From assembly GCA_963794615.1 (NCBI GenBank), contig CAWCEP010000010.1, positions 62,001-126,000 on the forward strand: a stretch of 64,000 bases of DNA, written 5' to 3'. Shown in pieces: positions 43,758 through 53,570 of the stretch; positions within the stretch are counted from its first letter, which is position 1, and the number at the start of each line of letters is the position of its first letter. The notes beneath the pieces were generated by a model that ran no database searches, was not told the origin of the DNA, and worked only from the letters and a program-made list of their open reading frames with translations. Position numbers and translations under genes: made by a program. This DNA is from Chersky-840 sp963794615. Lineage in GTDB: Bacteria; Actinomycetota; Acidimicrobiia; Acidimicrobiales; UBA8190.

Positions 43758-44966
43758 TCACGGGCCGCCGTCGCCAACGGGGGCCGTGTCCCAGACCTTG
43801 TCGACACCGGCCCAACGGTCCCACACGGCGCGCGGCGTCGTGGTCCAGTGCCGCCGCAGGCGCAGCCGCGACGCCAGCGCCCAGGGAAGCTTGGTGAGCA
43901 CCGCCTTGCGGAGCTCGGGCCCGGGGTCGTCGTGCCTGGCGCGCCACAGGGCATGGCCCGCCACATCGACGGGAGCATTGCGCACCAGGCACAGCAGGGC
44001 GTTGCGCTGGGCCAGGAACCGGACCATGGGGGAGCGTGGTCCGTCGCTCGTCGCCGACAGACGGTGGCGCACCGTCGCCGACGGGTCGTAGAGGATCCGC
44101 AACCCGGCCAGTCGGGCGCGCAGGCACCAGTCGGTGTCCTCGTTGTAGGCGAAGAACTGCGGGGACAGCCCACCCAGGCGGCGCAGGGTCTCGGCCCTGA
44201 ACACCGGGGCGGTGCCGCTGAAGCCGAAGCGCTCGGCGGCGTGGTCGAAGCGTCCGTCATCGGGCGCACCCAAGCCGTACTCGCCCGCGACGCCGTGCCG
44301 TTCGAGATAGGAGCCGGCGTGATTGACGAGGCGGCACGTGGTGCGCACCGGGACCGGCGCACCGTTCACGGCGACAACGCCGAGGTGGGCGGGGTCGGCG
44401 ACGGGGACGTAGAAAGGACGGCGTCCCGAGGTCCATCGCCATCGCGTCTCCTCGCCGTCGACCACGGCCCGCTCCGCGTCGTAGACCCCGGCCCCCTTGA
44501 CGGCGTCGAGGACATCGACCCCGTCCACCGTCACCGATCGGAGCTGTCGTCCCAGCGGCCGGGCGTCGCCGACGGCGCGCCACGGCTCGTCGTCGAGGAT
44601 GATCTCGGCGTACTCCCCGTCGAGGACCACCTTCGGCGTGACGGCGGCCACCGTCGGATCGGCCAGGGCGGCGCGCGCCGCCTCGATCCAACCCGGACCG
44701 GCCACGGCGTCGTCGTTGAGGAGGGCGACGAGCGCACCCCGGGCATGGCGCAGGCCCAGCTCGACGCCTCCCGCGAACCCGAGATTGACGGCGGATCGCA
44801 CCACCTCGGCGCCCATGGGGGCGGCGACGGCCGTGGCCCGTGCGGCGGCCGACCCGTTGTCGACGACGACGACCTGGGTGGCCTGGGCCAGGGCCGAGGC
44901 CACGCACGGGCCCAGCCAGTCCCCGGGGCGATACGAGACGACGACCACCGACGAATCCGGTGGCAT
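43758..44966 (-). CDS. Glycosyltransferase family 2 (rhamnosyltransferase-like)
   Basis: 402 residues, ATG 44966. GT-A fold: SVVVVSYRPGDWLGPCVASAL, VVVDNGSAAA, NLGFAGGVELGLRHARGALVALLNDDA (metal-binding DxD-type motif as NDD) and the later SGTAPVFRAETLRRLGGLSPQFFAYNEDTDWCLRARLAG, the ED.D.c.R motif with the catalytic base. An insert of about 100 residues (GEYAEIILDDEPWRAVGDARPL) separates the two halves. The start overlaps the stop of the FkbM gene by one base (TGATG), so it is the last gene of the minus-strand glycan operon. Confidence 0.87.
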   Translation of the reverse strand: MPPDSSVVVVSYRPGDWLGPCVASALAQATQVVVVDNGSAAARATAVAAPMGAEVVRSAVNLGFAGGVELGLRHARGALVALLNDDAVAGPGWIEAARAALADPTVAAVTPKVVLDGEYAEIILDDEPWRAVGDARPLGRQLRSVTVDGVDVLDAVKGAGVYDAERAVVDGEETRWRWTSGRRPFYVPVADPAHLGVVAVNGAPVPVRTTCRLVNHAGSYLERHGVAGEYGLGAPDDGRFDHAAERFGFSGTAPVFRAETLRRLGGLSPQFFAYNEDTDWCLRARLAGLRILYDPSATVRHRLSATSDGPRSPMVRFLAQRNALLCLVRNAPVDVAGHALWRARHDDPGPELRKAVLTKLPWALASRLRLRRHWTTTPRAVWDRWAGVDKVWDTAPVGDGGP

Positions 44967-45880
44967 CAGCGGGTGGCGACGACGTTCCCGTAGGGCAGGT
45001 CGAGGAGCTGGTTGCGTTCGACGGACGCGAGGTCGTCTTCGAGGAGGCGAAAGCGCAGTCCGTGCCCCTCGAGAAGATCGATGAGCGCCTCGGCCTTGTC
45101 GCCGACCCCTTCCATGAGGGCGGGAGCCCACTCGAACATCACGGCGATCCTCGGGCTCGCCTCGAGCGTTCGGGTCAGCCCGGTGAAGGCCTGGAGCTCG
45201 GCACCTTCGATATCCATCTTGAGCACGTCGACGGGAGGAAGCCCGACGAGAAGATCGTCGACGGGGACGGCTTGGACCTCGACCATCTCCTCGGTGTCGC
45301 CGAGACGGTTGAGCGCTTCCTGCCCGATCGCCCCCACGCTGGAGGCGCCCGAGGAATGGAGGCGCTGGTGCAATTGCAGCGTGGTCGGGCTCGACCACGC
45401 GGCCCGGTGCCAGGTGGTGACGTAGCCGTAGAGCCCGTTCATGACCACGTTGCGGCGCAGCAGCTCGGCCAGACCGGGATGGGCCTCCACCGCCACCACC
45501 CTCCCCGTCGGGCCCACGAGCTGACCACCCAGGAGGGTGAAGTAGCCGGCGTTGGCGCCCACGTCCACGAACGTCTGGCCGGGCCGCAGCGTCTGCTGCA
45601 GCCATCCGGTCACATGCGTCTCCCACAGGCCGTCGAGCACGATCCATGCCGAGATCGCCGCGTCGCGCGTGTCGACCAACATCTTGGCGCCCCAGCGGGT
45701 GGCGACCAACGCGGTGTGGTCACCGAAGTAGAGCGGCCCGTTGGGGTACCGATCCGAGCGAATGCCGGCCAACCCGGCCTCGATGGCATCGAGGCGGTGC
45801 GTGAGCTCCTCCATCCCGAGGGCACGGCGGGCGCGTGCCGCGACTCGGGACAGCACGGGATGACGACCCACCCCGTTCAT
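44966..45880 (-). CDS. FkbM-family methyltransferase
   Basis: 304 residues from ATG 45880. SAM-binding motif FVDVGANAGYFTLLGGQLVG, acidic motif II VVAVEAHPG, then YVTTWHRAAWSS and the FkbM signature VPVDDLLVGLPPVDVLKMDIEGAE. The end FRLLEDDLASV...NVVATR is normal for the family. FkbM enzymes O-methylate sugars or polyketides, and in this setting the likely target is a sugar of the exported polymer. It lies between two glycosyltransferase genes with gaps of 17 and -1 bases, so it belongs to the same operon. Confidence 0.9.
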   Translation of the reverse strand: MNGVGRHPVLSRVAARARRALGMEELTHRLDAIEAGLAGIRSDRYPNGPLYFGDHTALVATRWGAKMLVDTRDAAISAWIVLDGLWETHVTGWLQQTLRPGQTFVDVGANAGYFTLLGGQLVGPTGRVVAVEAHPGLAELLRRNVVMNGLYGYVTTWHRAAWSSPTTLQLHQRLHSSGASSVGAIGQEALNRLGDTEEMVEVQAVPVDDLLVGLPPVDVLKMDIEGAELQAFTGLTRTLEASPRIAVMFEWAPALMEGVGDKAEALIDLLEGHGLRFRLLEDDLASVERNQLLDLPYGNVVATR

Positions 45881-45897
45881 CCTAACGGCCCCGTTGA

Positions 45898-47106
45898 TCA
45901 GGACGGCGGGACGGTGGCGGGCACCGCCACCCTGCTCAGGATGCGATCGGCGAGGGTTTCGTAGCGATCGACGATGGCCGGCCAGTTGAAGACGCGCCTT
46001 GTATAGGCCCGGCCGTTGGTGACGAGACGGTCCCGCAGTGCCCCGTCGGCGAGCAGCCGGTCGGCCACCACCTCGAAATCGGCGTAGTCGTGAAACGAGA
46101 GCCCACCGCCACTGCGCACGCAGTGTTCCAGAGTGGCCGCGCAACGGTCGTTCACGACGACGGGAGCACCCGCCAGCCACGCCTCGAGGACGACGAGGCT
46201 GAAGGACTCCCACGCCGAAGGGGTCACCGCGAACTCGCACGCTTGCAGCGCTCCCCATTTGACGCCTTCGGGTTGTCGGCCGACCACGACGACATCGTCG
46301 TCGCCGCCGAGGGCCTCGTGGACCGGCCCGAGCAACACCAGCCGGGGGGCGTGGGGACGGCGCTGGCGGTACAACCGCCACAGATCGGCGAGGACATGCG
46401 ATCCCTTGGCCCGCTCGACCCGGCCGACACAGAGCACGAAGCGTTCACCGGCCGCGAGACCGAGCGTGGCGCGTGCCGCGACGGGGTCGCCCGATCCCTC
46501 GACGACGGTGGCGCCGATGACGCTGGCCGGGAGATGGGCGACGGGGAAGGTGCGCTCGACCAACGCCTGCTCCGAGTACGAGTTGTAGGCGAACCCACCG
46601 GGAGCTCGGAACACGTCGCGCATGATCGGGAGATGGAGCTCGGGCTCGTCGTGGGCGGCGCTGTGGAAGATCACCCGCCGACCCAGCCGCGCCACGCCGT
46701 GGACCGCCGGCCAGAACAGGTAGGGCGTCACCGCCACCAGATCGCAGTCGGACCGGGCCGCGTCGTCGAGCACGTCGGGGCACACCGGGCCGACGAGCTC
46801 GACGAAGCGATGGGCGAGCTCGTCGGGGACCACGGCCGGGTTCTGTCTGATCACGACATTGAGCGCGCCCGAGCGAGGGTCGCGGCCCGAGATCGAACGA
46901 CGTCGGTGGACGGTGACACCGTCGAGCTCGGTGATACCGGGTGGCAGCTCATCGGCCCAGGTGGCCGCGGACACCGCGCCCGTGGTGAAGACATCGACGT
47001 CCCAACCCTTCAGGGACACGAGGTGTTGGCAGAGCAGGCGCAGCCAGTGCTCGATCCCGCCCACCACGTCGGTCCCGTACCGGGGGACCACCACGCCCAG
47101 CTTCAT
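45898..47106 (-). CDS. Glycosyltransferase family 4
   Basis: 402 residues from ATG 47106, which overlaps the stop of the upstream gene (ATGA). It opens MKLGVVVPRYGTDVVGGIEHWLRLLCQ-like, then GWDVDVFTTGA and HSAAHDEPELHLPIMRDVF. The donor half has FVLCVGRVERAKGSHVLADL, VVGRQPEGVKWGALQACEFAVTPSAWESFSLVVLEAWLAGAPVV. The nearest relative in the window is the GT4 at 55921 (MKVAFVTPRYGVEVMGGAES, FTTGALDHITW, HPAAHDEPALYLKVFD), clearly a paralogue. Substrate unknown. Confidence 0.9.
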   Translation of the reverse strand: MKLGVVVPRYGTDVVGGIEHWLRLLCQHLVSLKGWDVDVFTTGAVSAATWADELPPGITELDGVTVHRRRSISGRDPRSGALNVVIRQNPAVVPDELAHRFVELVGPVCPDVLDDAARSDCDLVAVTPYLFWPAVHGVARLGRRVIFHSAAHDEPELHLPIMRDVFRAPGGFAYNSYSEQALVERTFPVAHLPASVIGATVVEGSGDPVAARATLGLAAGERFVLCVGRVERAKGSHVLADLWRLYRQRRPHAPRLVLLGPVHEALGGDDDVVVVGRQPEGVKWGALQACEFAVTPSAWESFSLVVLEAWLAGAPVVVNDRCAATLEHCVRSGGGLSFHDYADFEVVADRLLADGALRDRLVTNGRAYTRRVFNWPAIVDRYETLADRILSRVAVPATVPPS

Positions 47107-48057
47107 GCCCGGGCCCGGACCACCACGCGGTAGCTCTGCCCGGGCGGGTCGTACTCGACCGATCCGGCCATGCCCACCCCGTGGAAGGCGTGCAACCACG
47201 TGTCGGCGTCGAGGGGACGACCCTCGGCCAGATCGGCGGCCACGGTGCCGACGCGAAGTCGCCACCACCACGGGGCTTCGGAGATGATCACGACGCTGGT
47301 CGCGGCGCGGGCCAGGGCGGCGACCAAGGGCCCGACGCCTCGGGGGGTCATCGCCTCGGGCACGCCGGTGAGCACCACGGCGCCGAGGGCGCCGGCCTCG
47401 ACCGCTCCCAGGTGGGTGACGACGTCGGCGAAGCGGACGTCGGGACCGGGGCGATGGCTCGACCCCGCGTCGGTGATGCCGTAGACGTCGAAGCCGGCGG
47501 CGCGCAGTTGGGCCACGACCTCGTCGGCGCGCCGACTGCGCGTAGAGAACCCGTTCGCCCGGCGTCAGGGTGTCGGCCAACCGCTCTTGCCACGCCGTCA
47601 GCGTGTCGGACCCGGTGCGAGCCGATGGTGGTGCGTGGGGCTCGGGCGGTGGCTCGAGGTTCCTGATGCGCTCCTCGAGGTGCTCGAGCCGATCGGCCAC
47701 GGCGGCCAGCGCGCCGGCAACGGCGAGCGCGGTGGCTTCCACCTTCGCCTCGAGTCGTCGAACCTGGTGCGCCGTCTCGTGGCCCTGGTGGCGCCGCGAC
47801 CGCCCGCCCTCGGGGCTCGACGGTGGCCCCACGTCGCCCGCGGCATCGGCGATCTGCGCGATGACGTCGCGCACCGGTGTCGCGCCGGCAGGGTTCGGGG
47901 CCTGGCGGGCGAGCTCGAAATGCAGCCGGGCGTCGGCGTCATGGGGGTAGTCGGGCTCGGCACGTCGACGGGCCGCGTCGGTCTCGAGCTCACCGATCAG
48001 ACCGTCGAGGTCCATCGGGTCCGAGGAGCCGGGGATGCCGTTGTCGTTGGTCGCCAT
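47103..48057 (-). CDS. Coiled-coil methyltransferase-like protein, one apparent frameshift
   Basis: About 317 residues from ATG 48057. N-terminal part: acidic start, RRLEAKVEATALAVAGALAAVADRLEHLEERI coiled coil, then GERVLYAQ. In the next frame follows a Rossmann-like domain: DEVVAQLRAAGFDVYGI, DVVTHLGAVEAGALGAVVLTG, GPLVAALARAATSVVIISE. It lacks a clear SAM motif. One extra base near 47530 joins the parts and the length is 3n+1. The plan (helical N-terminus, then methyltransferase-like fold) matches the gene at 57143, so the two may be paralogues with a role in glycan decoration or chain-length control. Confidence 0.6.
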
Positions 48058-48061
48058 GGCG

Positions 48062-50409
48062 TCAGCTGGTCACGAGCGACATTAGCGTCCGGGCCAAGTC
48101 ACCGAACTGGTGGTCGGCGGCGAAGCGCATCCCGGCATCACTCAGCGCGCGTCGCTGCCTCGGGACGGGCCAGGAGTTCCTCGAGGCGAGGAGCGAGGAT
48201 GTCGGGATCGGCACCGGTGAGATACGAGACGGTCCCTTCCGGATACTCGGCCGCAGTGGCCAGGTTGGTGACCACCGGCACGCCGGCGGCCAGGGCTTCG
48301 AGGATCGCCGCCGATGACTCGCCGCTCGTCCCTTCCCGCAATTGCACCGCCAGGGCCGCTCTCCCCAGCCAACGTCGCCATCCCGGTTCGTCGAGGGCTC
48401 CCGTGATCTCGACGCGTTCGAGGTTGCCGCGCACACGGGCGCGGTCTTCGATGACCTGGGTGAGAAACGCCGGGCAGGGCCCGACGAAGGCCAGTCGGCA
48501 CCCGGCTCGCGCCGCCGCGTCGACGAGGAGGTCGGGCCGCTTGGCCATGGACACGATCCCGAAGGCGACGACCACGGGGTCGGCCTCGACGTCCGACCGG
48601 TCCAAGACGGTGACGGGCGGACAGGCGGGGGGCAGCACATGGATAGGCGGGTGGTACGAGAGGGGGGTGAGGTCGAGCAGCACCAGGCGGCGCGCCACCT
48701 CCGAGTTGACCAGCAACCCCCGGCACCGTTCGGCCAGCAGCGGCACGAGGCCGACCCCGGCCGTCTCGAGGTCGCGCACCGACCGGCCCGCCCGGAGTGC
48801 GCCATGGTGCGGGGCGCGGCCCGGATACGAACGATCGAGGAGCCAGGACAGTGAGGAGGCGAAGGCGTCGTCGTCGAGGCCCTCGAGCGCCGTCACCGCG
48901 ATGGCGGCCAGCCGGACCTCGTGCAACCAGATCCAGCCCGGGTACCTGAGTGCGGTCTCCACCGTCGAGAGGTGCCCGTCGGAGTTCCCCACGGTGTAGA
49001 CCACCGCGTCGTACGACGCCGGACGTGTGTCGACGCCGAAGGTGTCGATCGGGAAATGGCCGACGCCGGGCGGCACAGGAGGTGACGCGTTCAGGGGTGT
49101 GACGGCGTCGACACTGACGCCGTCGCCGACGGCGCCGAGGAGGCGCTCGTTGTAGACGGCGATGCCTCCCGACAGGGGCGGGAGTGGTCCCACCAGCGCA
49201 ACGCGCCTCGGTGGTGGGGGTGGTGTCCACGCCGACGGGCTCAAACGCGTCGCCATTGCGTCGATGGCGGCGACGGCCCGGCGCGCCACGGCGTCCCAGG
49301 TCGAGCCCGATGCCAGCGTCCGCTGGGCTTCGAGCACGGTGGTCCGGCGTCCATCGTCCGAGAGCAGATCGGCGATGGCCCGGGACACGGCACCGGTCTG
49401 AGCGGGATCGAACGTGGCGAGCGGCGTGGCGGCCGCCTCGGCCAGTGCGGTCGTGGCCGAGGCGAGGGCCGGGGTGCCACACGCGGCGGACTCGAGGACG
49501 GGGAGACCGAAGCCCTCGGCGAGTGACGGCATCACCGTGACCGCGGCGCGGCGGTAGCACGCCCGCAAGAGCTCGTCCCCGACGGCGCCCGCCAGGACGA
49601 GCCGTCCCGTCATCCCCGCCGCGGCGGCCGCTTCGGACAATCGGGATTGCCACGGCCGCGGTCAGTTCGCCCACGACGAGGAGATCCAAGTCGAATCCGG
49701 CCCGGACCAACTGGCCCACCGCCGAGATCAGCCGCTCGGTGCCCTTGCGGATGTCGCTCCCGCCCACGGTCAGCACGAAAGGACGATCCTCGAGTGCGCC
49801 CAGGTACCACCGGAAGTGCTCCCCGTCGGTGCCGTCGAGGGGCGTGAAGAACGGTGACACGCCGCACCCGATGTTCACGACCCGGTCGGGATCGCAGCCG
49901 AGGAGCTCGACGGCCTCCGATCGGGTGTACTCGGAATCGGTCACCACCAGGTCGGCGGCCGCCACCCACGAGGCACGCGCCCGGTACCGGTCGAGATGGG
50001 CCTGGGTGGGGAGGTAGCGATGCGGGGCGCGCAACGGGATGAGGTCGTGCAGGGTCACGACGCGGGGCAAACCCAGTCTCTCCCAGTGCGGGGCGACGAC
50101 GAGGCCCGAGGGGTCGCCCGGCCCGCAGTGGAGGAACGGCGCCGGGATGTGGTGCACGATCGGGCCGGCCTCGGCCACGATGGCCCGCATCGACGGGGCC
50201 GAGTCCCAGTGCACCTGGCCCGTCATGGCCAGTTCGGGCGGGAGGCCGAGCGGGGGCGGCAGCTCGGGTGCGAGCAGACCCGCCGACAATCGCCCCATGC
50301 GCGCCAACGCCGCGCTCAGCGCGGCGACGTACCGGCCGATTCCCCGATCGGCGATGCCGTCGGTCTGCAGCGCCTGCAGGTCGACGGCGAGCCGGATCGT
50401 CGCCGTCAA
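48062..50409 (-). CDS. Fused double glycosyltransferase (GT4-GT4), two apparent frameshifts
   Basis: About 781 residues from TTG 50409, which overlaps the previous stop (TTGA). First GT-B unit: LAVDLQALQTDGIADRGIGRYVAAL, VTLHDLIPLRAPHRYLP, DLVVTDSEYTRSEAV, VLTVGGSDIRKGTERLI, then in the next frame LRACYRRAAVTVMPSLAEGFGLPVLESAACGTP. Second unit: VALVGPLPPLSGGIAVYNERLLG, PDLLVDAAARAGCRLAFVGP and LEALAAGVPVVTN. Joins at about 49640 and 48150 each need one base removed, and the length is 3n+2. Two active units in one chain would add two sugars in turn, as in D-rhamnan or mannan polymerases. Confidence 0.78.
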
Positions 50410-50681
50410 GCGTCGCTCTGTGCTGTCGCCCCGAGCAGGTGCTCGATCGCCTCGATCCGGCGCGTGACCCTCGCCTCGGACTCGGCCGCCCGGCGCGCGT
50501 ACTCGATCGACGCTCCCGAGCGCGCCGCCATCGTCTCCACCGTGGCCTGGACCTCACCCAGGTGACGCTCCAGTGCGGCCATCGTGGCCAGCTGGACGTC
50601 GATGACATCGAGACGGGCGTGCAGCTGCGCGAAGGCCCTTCGTTCGATCCAGCCCTGGGCGCGTCGGAGGAAACGTTTCAC
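50406..50681 (-). CDS. Small coiled-coil protein in the glycan operon
   Basis: 91 residues from ATG 50681. Almost wholly helical with heptad-like spacing: MKRFLRRAQGWIERRAFAQL, HARLDVIDVQLATMAALERHLG, EVQATVETMAARSG and ARVTRRIEAIEHLLG. The basic first 16 residues could lie on the membrane. No known enzyme domain. Such short coiled coils next to polymerising glycosyltransferases can set chain length as a molecular ruler, as in WbdD-type systems, but that is only a suggestion. It is followed directly (TTGA overlap) by the double glycosyltransferase. Confidence 0.65.
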   Translation of the reverse strand: MKRFLRRAQGWIERRAFAQLHARLDVIDVQLATMAALERHLGEVQATVETMAARSGASIEYARRAAESEARVTRRIEAIEHLLGATAQSDA

Positions 50682-50760
50682 GGTCCGTAGGATTGCCAGT
50701 GCAGCCCGCGACCGTCAAGGGACCCAACGCGAGGCCCCGGTGCTGCGCCTCGAGCCGGGA

Positions 50761-51975
50761 TCATCGCAGCTGGAGAGCGGGCGCATCGGGGGCCCGTCGC
50801 GCCTCGTCGATCCAGCGCTGCAGCGGCTCGGCCACGGCCTGCCATTGGAACTGCTCGATCGTGGGTCCGAAGTCGGCTGCCGTCGGGGTCTGGCCGAGCA
50901 GATGGATCAGGCCCTCGACGATTCCGTCGACGTCGCCCGGGGCCACGGTGACCCCCAGACGGCGCGCCGCGACGAGGTCACCCAGCGCATCACCACCGGT
51001 GAGGATCATGGGTCGACGCGCCCACAGGTAGTCGAGGACGCGGGTGCGGAACGAGAAGCGCGTCTCGACGGTGTCGAGGTGGATGCTCACGGCGATGTCG
51101 GCGTCGAGGAGATAGCTGCCCCAAGCGTGGTACGGCACCCACGCCTCGTTGAAGAACACGGTGGACCCCGTGAGGCCGAGCTCCTCACTGACGGCTCGCA
51201 GCTCCGAGGCCCGGGCCATCTCGGCGATGTCGGGGTTGGGATTGTTCATGCCGAGGAAGACGAGGCGCAGGCCCGGGATCACGCTCCGGGCGCGATCGAC
51301 GGCGCGCACCAGCGAGACGGGGTCGAACCAGTCGTAGACGCCTCCGCCCCACACGACGACGGGGTCCTCGGCGCCGATGGCCGGGAAGTGCCGCCGCAGC
51401 ACGGGACCGGCGGCGACGGGCGGTTCGGAGGGCAGGCCGAAGGGGACGACGTCGATCAGGCGACGGAGCATCGGGTCGTCGTCGTAGGTGGCCGGATTCA
51501 CCCGTCCCGCCTGGGAGAGCGACCCCAGCCAGAAGTCGCGCTGCCGTTCGCTGGCACACAGGAAGAAGTCACCCCGGCCGAGGTCCTCGTTGATGACCGA
51601 CACCTGATGCGAGACGGCCTGTCGGTACTCCTCGGCGCTGCGCTCCCCGCGTTCGAGGTTCTCGAGATGGGTGGGGATGTACATGTCGATGACGACCGGG
51701 GCGTCACCGGTCGCCACCTCGGGATGACGACGCACGACACTGGTGGGCGCCACCACCACGTCGGCCTGTCGCACCAACGCTCCGAGCTCGGGTGACCCCG
51801 GCGCCACGGCGCGCACCTCCATCCGGTCGTGGTGGCGTGAAGCTCCCACCGTGCTGGCCAGGGTCACGCTCGATTGCGAAGCCAGGACCTGGGCGAGATG
51901 CCAGGCCCGGATGGCCGGACCGGCCATGGCGTCGGTGAGGGGATCGAAGGTGAGGACGAGCACGCGCCTCGGCAT
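50761..51975 (-). CDS. Glycosyltransferase family 4
   Basis: 404 residues from ATG 51975. Opening VLVLTFDPLTDAMAGPAIRAWHLAQVL, then FFLCASERQRDFWLGSLSQAGRVNP, DVVPFGLP, VVVWGGGVYDWFDPVSLVRAV and VFFNEAWVPYHAWGSYLLDADIAVSIH. It is a paralogue of the divergent gene at 52096, which shares all of these segments. The group resembles large GT4 enzymes found in actinobacterial O-antigen-type clusters. It probably leads the minus-strand operon running down to 43758, with 79 bases before the coiled-coil gene. Confidence 0.87.
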   Translation of the reverse strand: MPRRVLVLTFDPLTDAMAGPAIRAWHLAQVLASQSSVTLASTVGASRHHDRMEVRAVAPGSPELGALVRQADVVVAPTSVVRRHPEVATGDAPVVIDMYIPTHLENLERGERSAEEYRQAVSHQVSVINEDLGRGDFFLCASERQRDFWLGSLSQAGRVNPATYDDDPMLRRLIDVVPFGLPSEPPVAAGPVLRRHFPAIGAEDPVVVWGGGVYDWFDPVSLVRAVDRARSVIPGLRLVFLGMNNPNPDIAEMARASELRAVSEELGLTGSTVFFNEAWVPYHAWGSYLLDADIAVSIHLDTVETRFSFRTRVLDYLWARRPMILTGGDALGDLVAARRLGVTVAPGDVDGIVEGLIHLLGQTPTAADFGPTIEQFQWQAVAEPLQRWIDEARRAPDAPALQLR

Positions 51976-52095
51976 CACGAACGGGACGGGGTCGGCGCCG
52001 ACGGACACCGTCGCCGATGGGTCCGGAACCTGGGGATGCGCTCAGTAGGCTCGGCCCATGGCGAGCACCCGGACGCGCGCGACAGCCGGGCGTTC

Positions 52096-53385
52096 ATGGC
52101 GCCGATGATAGTCGGCTCCCCTGCGGCCACGGCTCGAGAACGCGGGCGCGGCGGGCGCGTCCTGGTCATCACCGAGGATGTCCTCACCACCAAGATGGCC
52201 GGGCCCGCCATCCGCGCCTGGCACATCGCCGATGCACTCGCGGCCGAGCACGACGTGGTCCTCGCTACGACCTCGGCGCTGTGCGACGTCACCTCGCCGG
52301 ACTTCTCGGTGGAGTCTGCCGGCCGGTCGCGCCTCTCGGATCTCGAACGATGGTGTGACGTCGCCGTCGTGCAGGGCTATCTCCTCCACAACGTCCCCGA
52401 GCTGCGCAGGTCGCGCAAGGTGATGGTCTTCGATCTCTACGACCCCCTGCATCTCGAGGCGCTCGAGCTCACGCGCCGAGACCAGGAACCGGAGCGCTCG
52501 GTCAACGTCGCCAACACCGTGCGCACGCTCGAGGAGCAACTGGTGCGAGGCGACTTCTTCATCTGTGCCAGCGACAAGCAGCGCGACCTGTGGCTCGGGT
52601 TCCTGGCCGCGCTGGGAAGGATCAACCCCAGCACCTATGCCGACGATCCCACGCTTCGCCGTCTGATCGAGGTGGTGCCCTTCGGTCTCCCCGACACCCC
52701 GCCCGTGCACGAGCGAGCGGCCCTCCGGGGGGTGGTGCCGGGCATCGGGCCCGATGACGACGTCGTCATCTGGGCAGGAGGCCTCTACGACTGGTTCGAC
52801 CCCCTGACCCTCATCCTCGCCATCGACAAGGTCCGGCTGGCCCGGCCCCGGGTGCGGCTGTTCTTTCTGGGCACGCGCCATCCCAAACCCGACATCGTCG
52901 AGTCCGTCGTCGCCACCGAAGCCCGTCGCCTGGCGCAGCAGCTGGGCCTGACCGGCACCCACGTGTTCTTCAACGACGGCTGGGTGCCGTACCACGACCG
53001 ACAGAACTACCTCATGGAAGCCGACGTCGGCGTGAGCCTCCACGTCGAGCACCTCGAGACCATGTACTCGTTCCGCACCCGCATCCTCGACTATCTGTGG
53101 ACGGGACTTCCCATCGTCGCCACCGCCGGAGACGGCTTCGCCGAGATCATCGCCACCGAAGGGATCGGCACCGTGGTCCCGGGCGGCGATGTCGATGCCG
53201 TCGCCGACGCGCTCGTCGACCTGCTGCGCGACCGCGGTGCCAGCCAGGCAGCTCGAGCGCGCGCCGCGGCCGTGGCGGCTCGCTTCCGCTGGTCGGCCGT
53301 GCTCGAGCCGCTGGTGTCGTTCTGTCGAGAGCCCCGCCACGCCCCGGACGCGCCACTGTGGCCTGGTGAGACCGCGGCCTGGTGA
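52096..53385 (+). CDS. Glycosyltransferase family 4 (divergent paralogue)
   Basis: 429 residues from ATG 52096 (ATG 52105 possible). It shares with the gene at 50761 the stretches KMAGPAIRAWHIADALA, FFICASDKQRDLWLGFLAALG, VVPFGLPDTPP, VIWAGGLYDWFDPLTLILAI, HVFFNDGWVPYHDRQNYLMEADVGVSLH and the end RHAPDAPLW. The pair is arranged head to head across 120 bases. After its stop another frame stays open to 53524 and reads LVPALTRVAGLYRRGGARAVLGG, a tail like those of some glycosyltransferases. This could mean a further +1 break near 53360, but the paralogue ends at the same place without it. Confidence 0.85.
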   Translation: MAPMIVGSPAATARERGRGGRVLVITEDVLTTKMAGPAIRAWHIADALAAEHDVVLATTSALCDVTSPDFSVESAGRSRLSDLERWCDVAVVQGYLLHNVPELRRSRKVMVFDLYDPLHLEALELTRRDQEPERSVNVANTVRTLEEQLVRGDFFICASDKQRDLWLGFLAALGRINPSTYADDPTLRRLIEVVPFGLPDTPPVHERAALRGVVPGIGPDDDVVIWAGGLYDWFDPLTLILAIDKVRLARPRVRLFFLGTRHPKPDIVESVVATEARRLAQQLGLTGTHVFFNDGWVPYHDRQNYLMEADVGVSLHVEHLETMYSFRTRILDYLWTGLPIVATAGDGFAEIIATEGIGTVVPGGDVDAVADALVDLLRDRGASQAARARAAAVAARFRWSAVLEPLVSFCREPRHAPDAPLWPGETAAW

Positions 53386-53570
53386 ACCGCAACCCGGTCA
53401 GGCGGGCCGGCGCGGCCTCGTCCCTGCCCTCACCCGGGTGGCGGGCCTGTACCGCCGGGGCGGCGCCCGAGCCGTGCTCGGCGGGGTCGGACGGCGCCTG
53501 AGCGCTGTGCGGCACCGTCGGTAAAGGTTCGAGACGCCCCTGTCGATGATGAAGGGTCCGACATTGAGGG

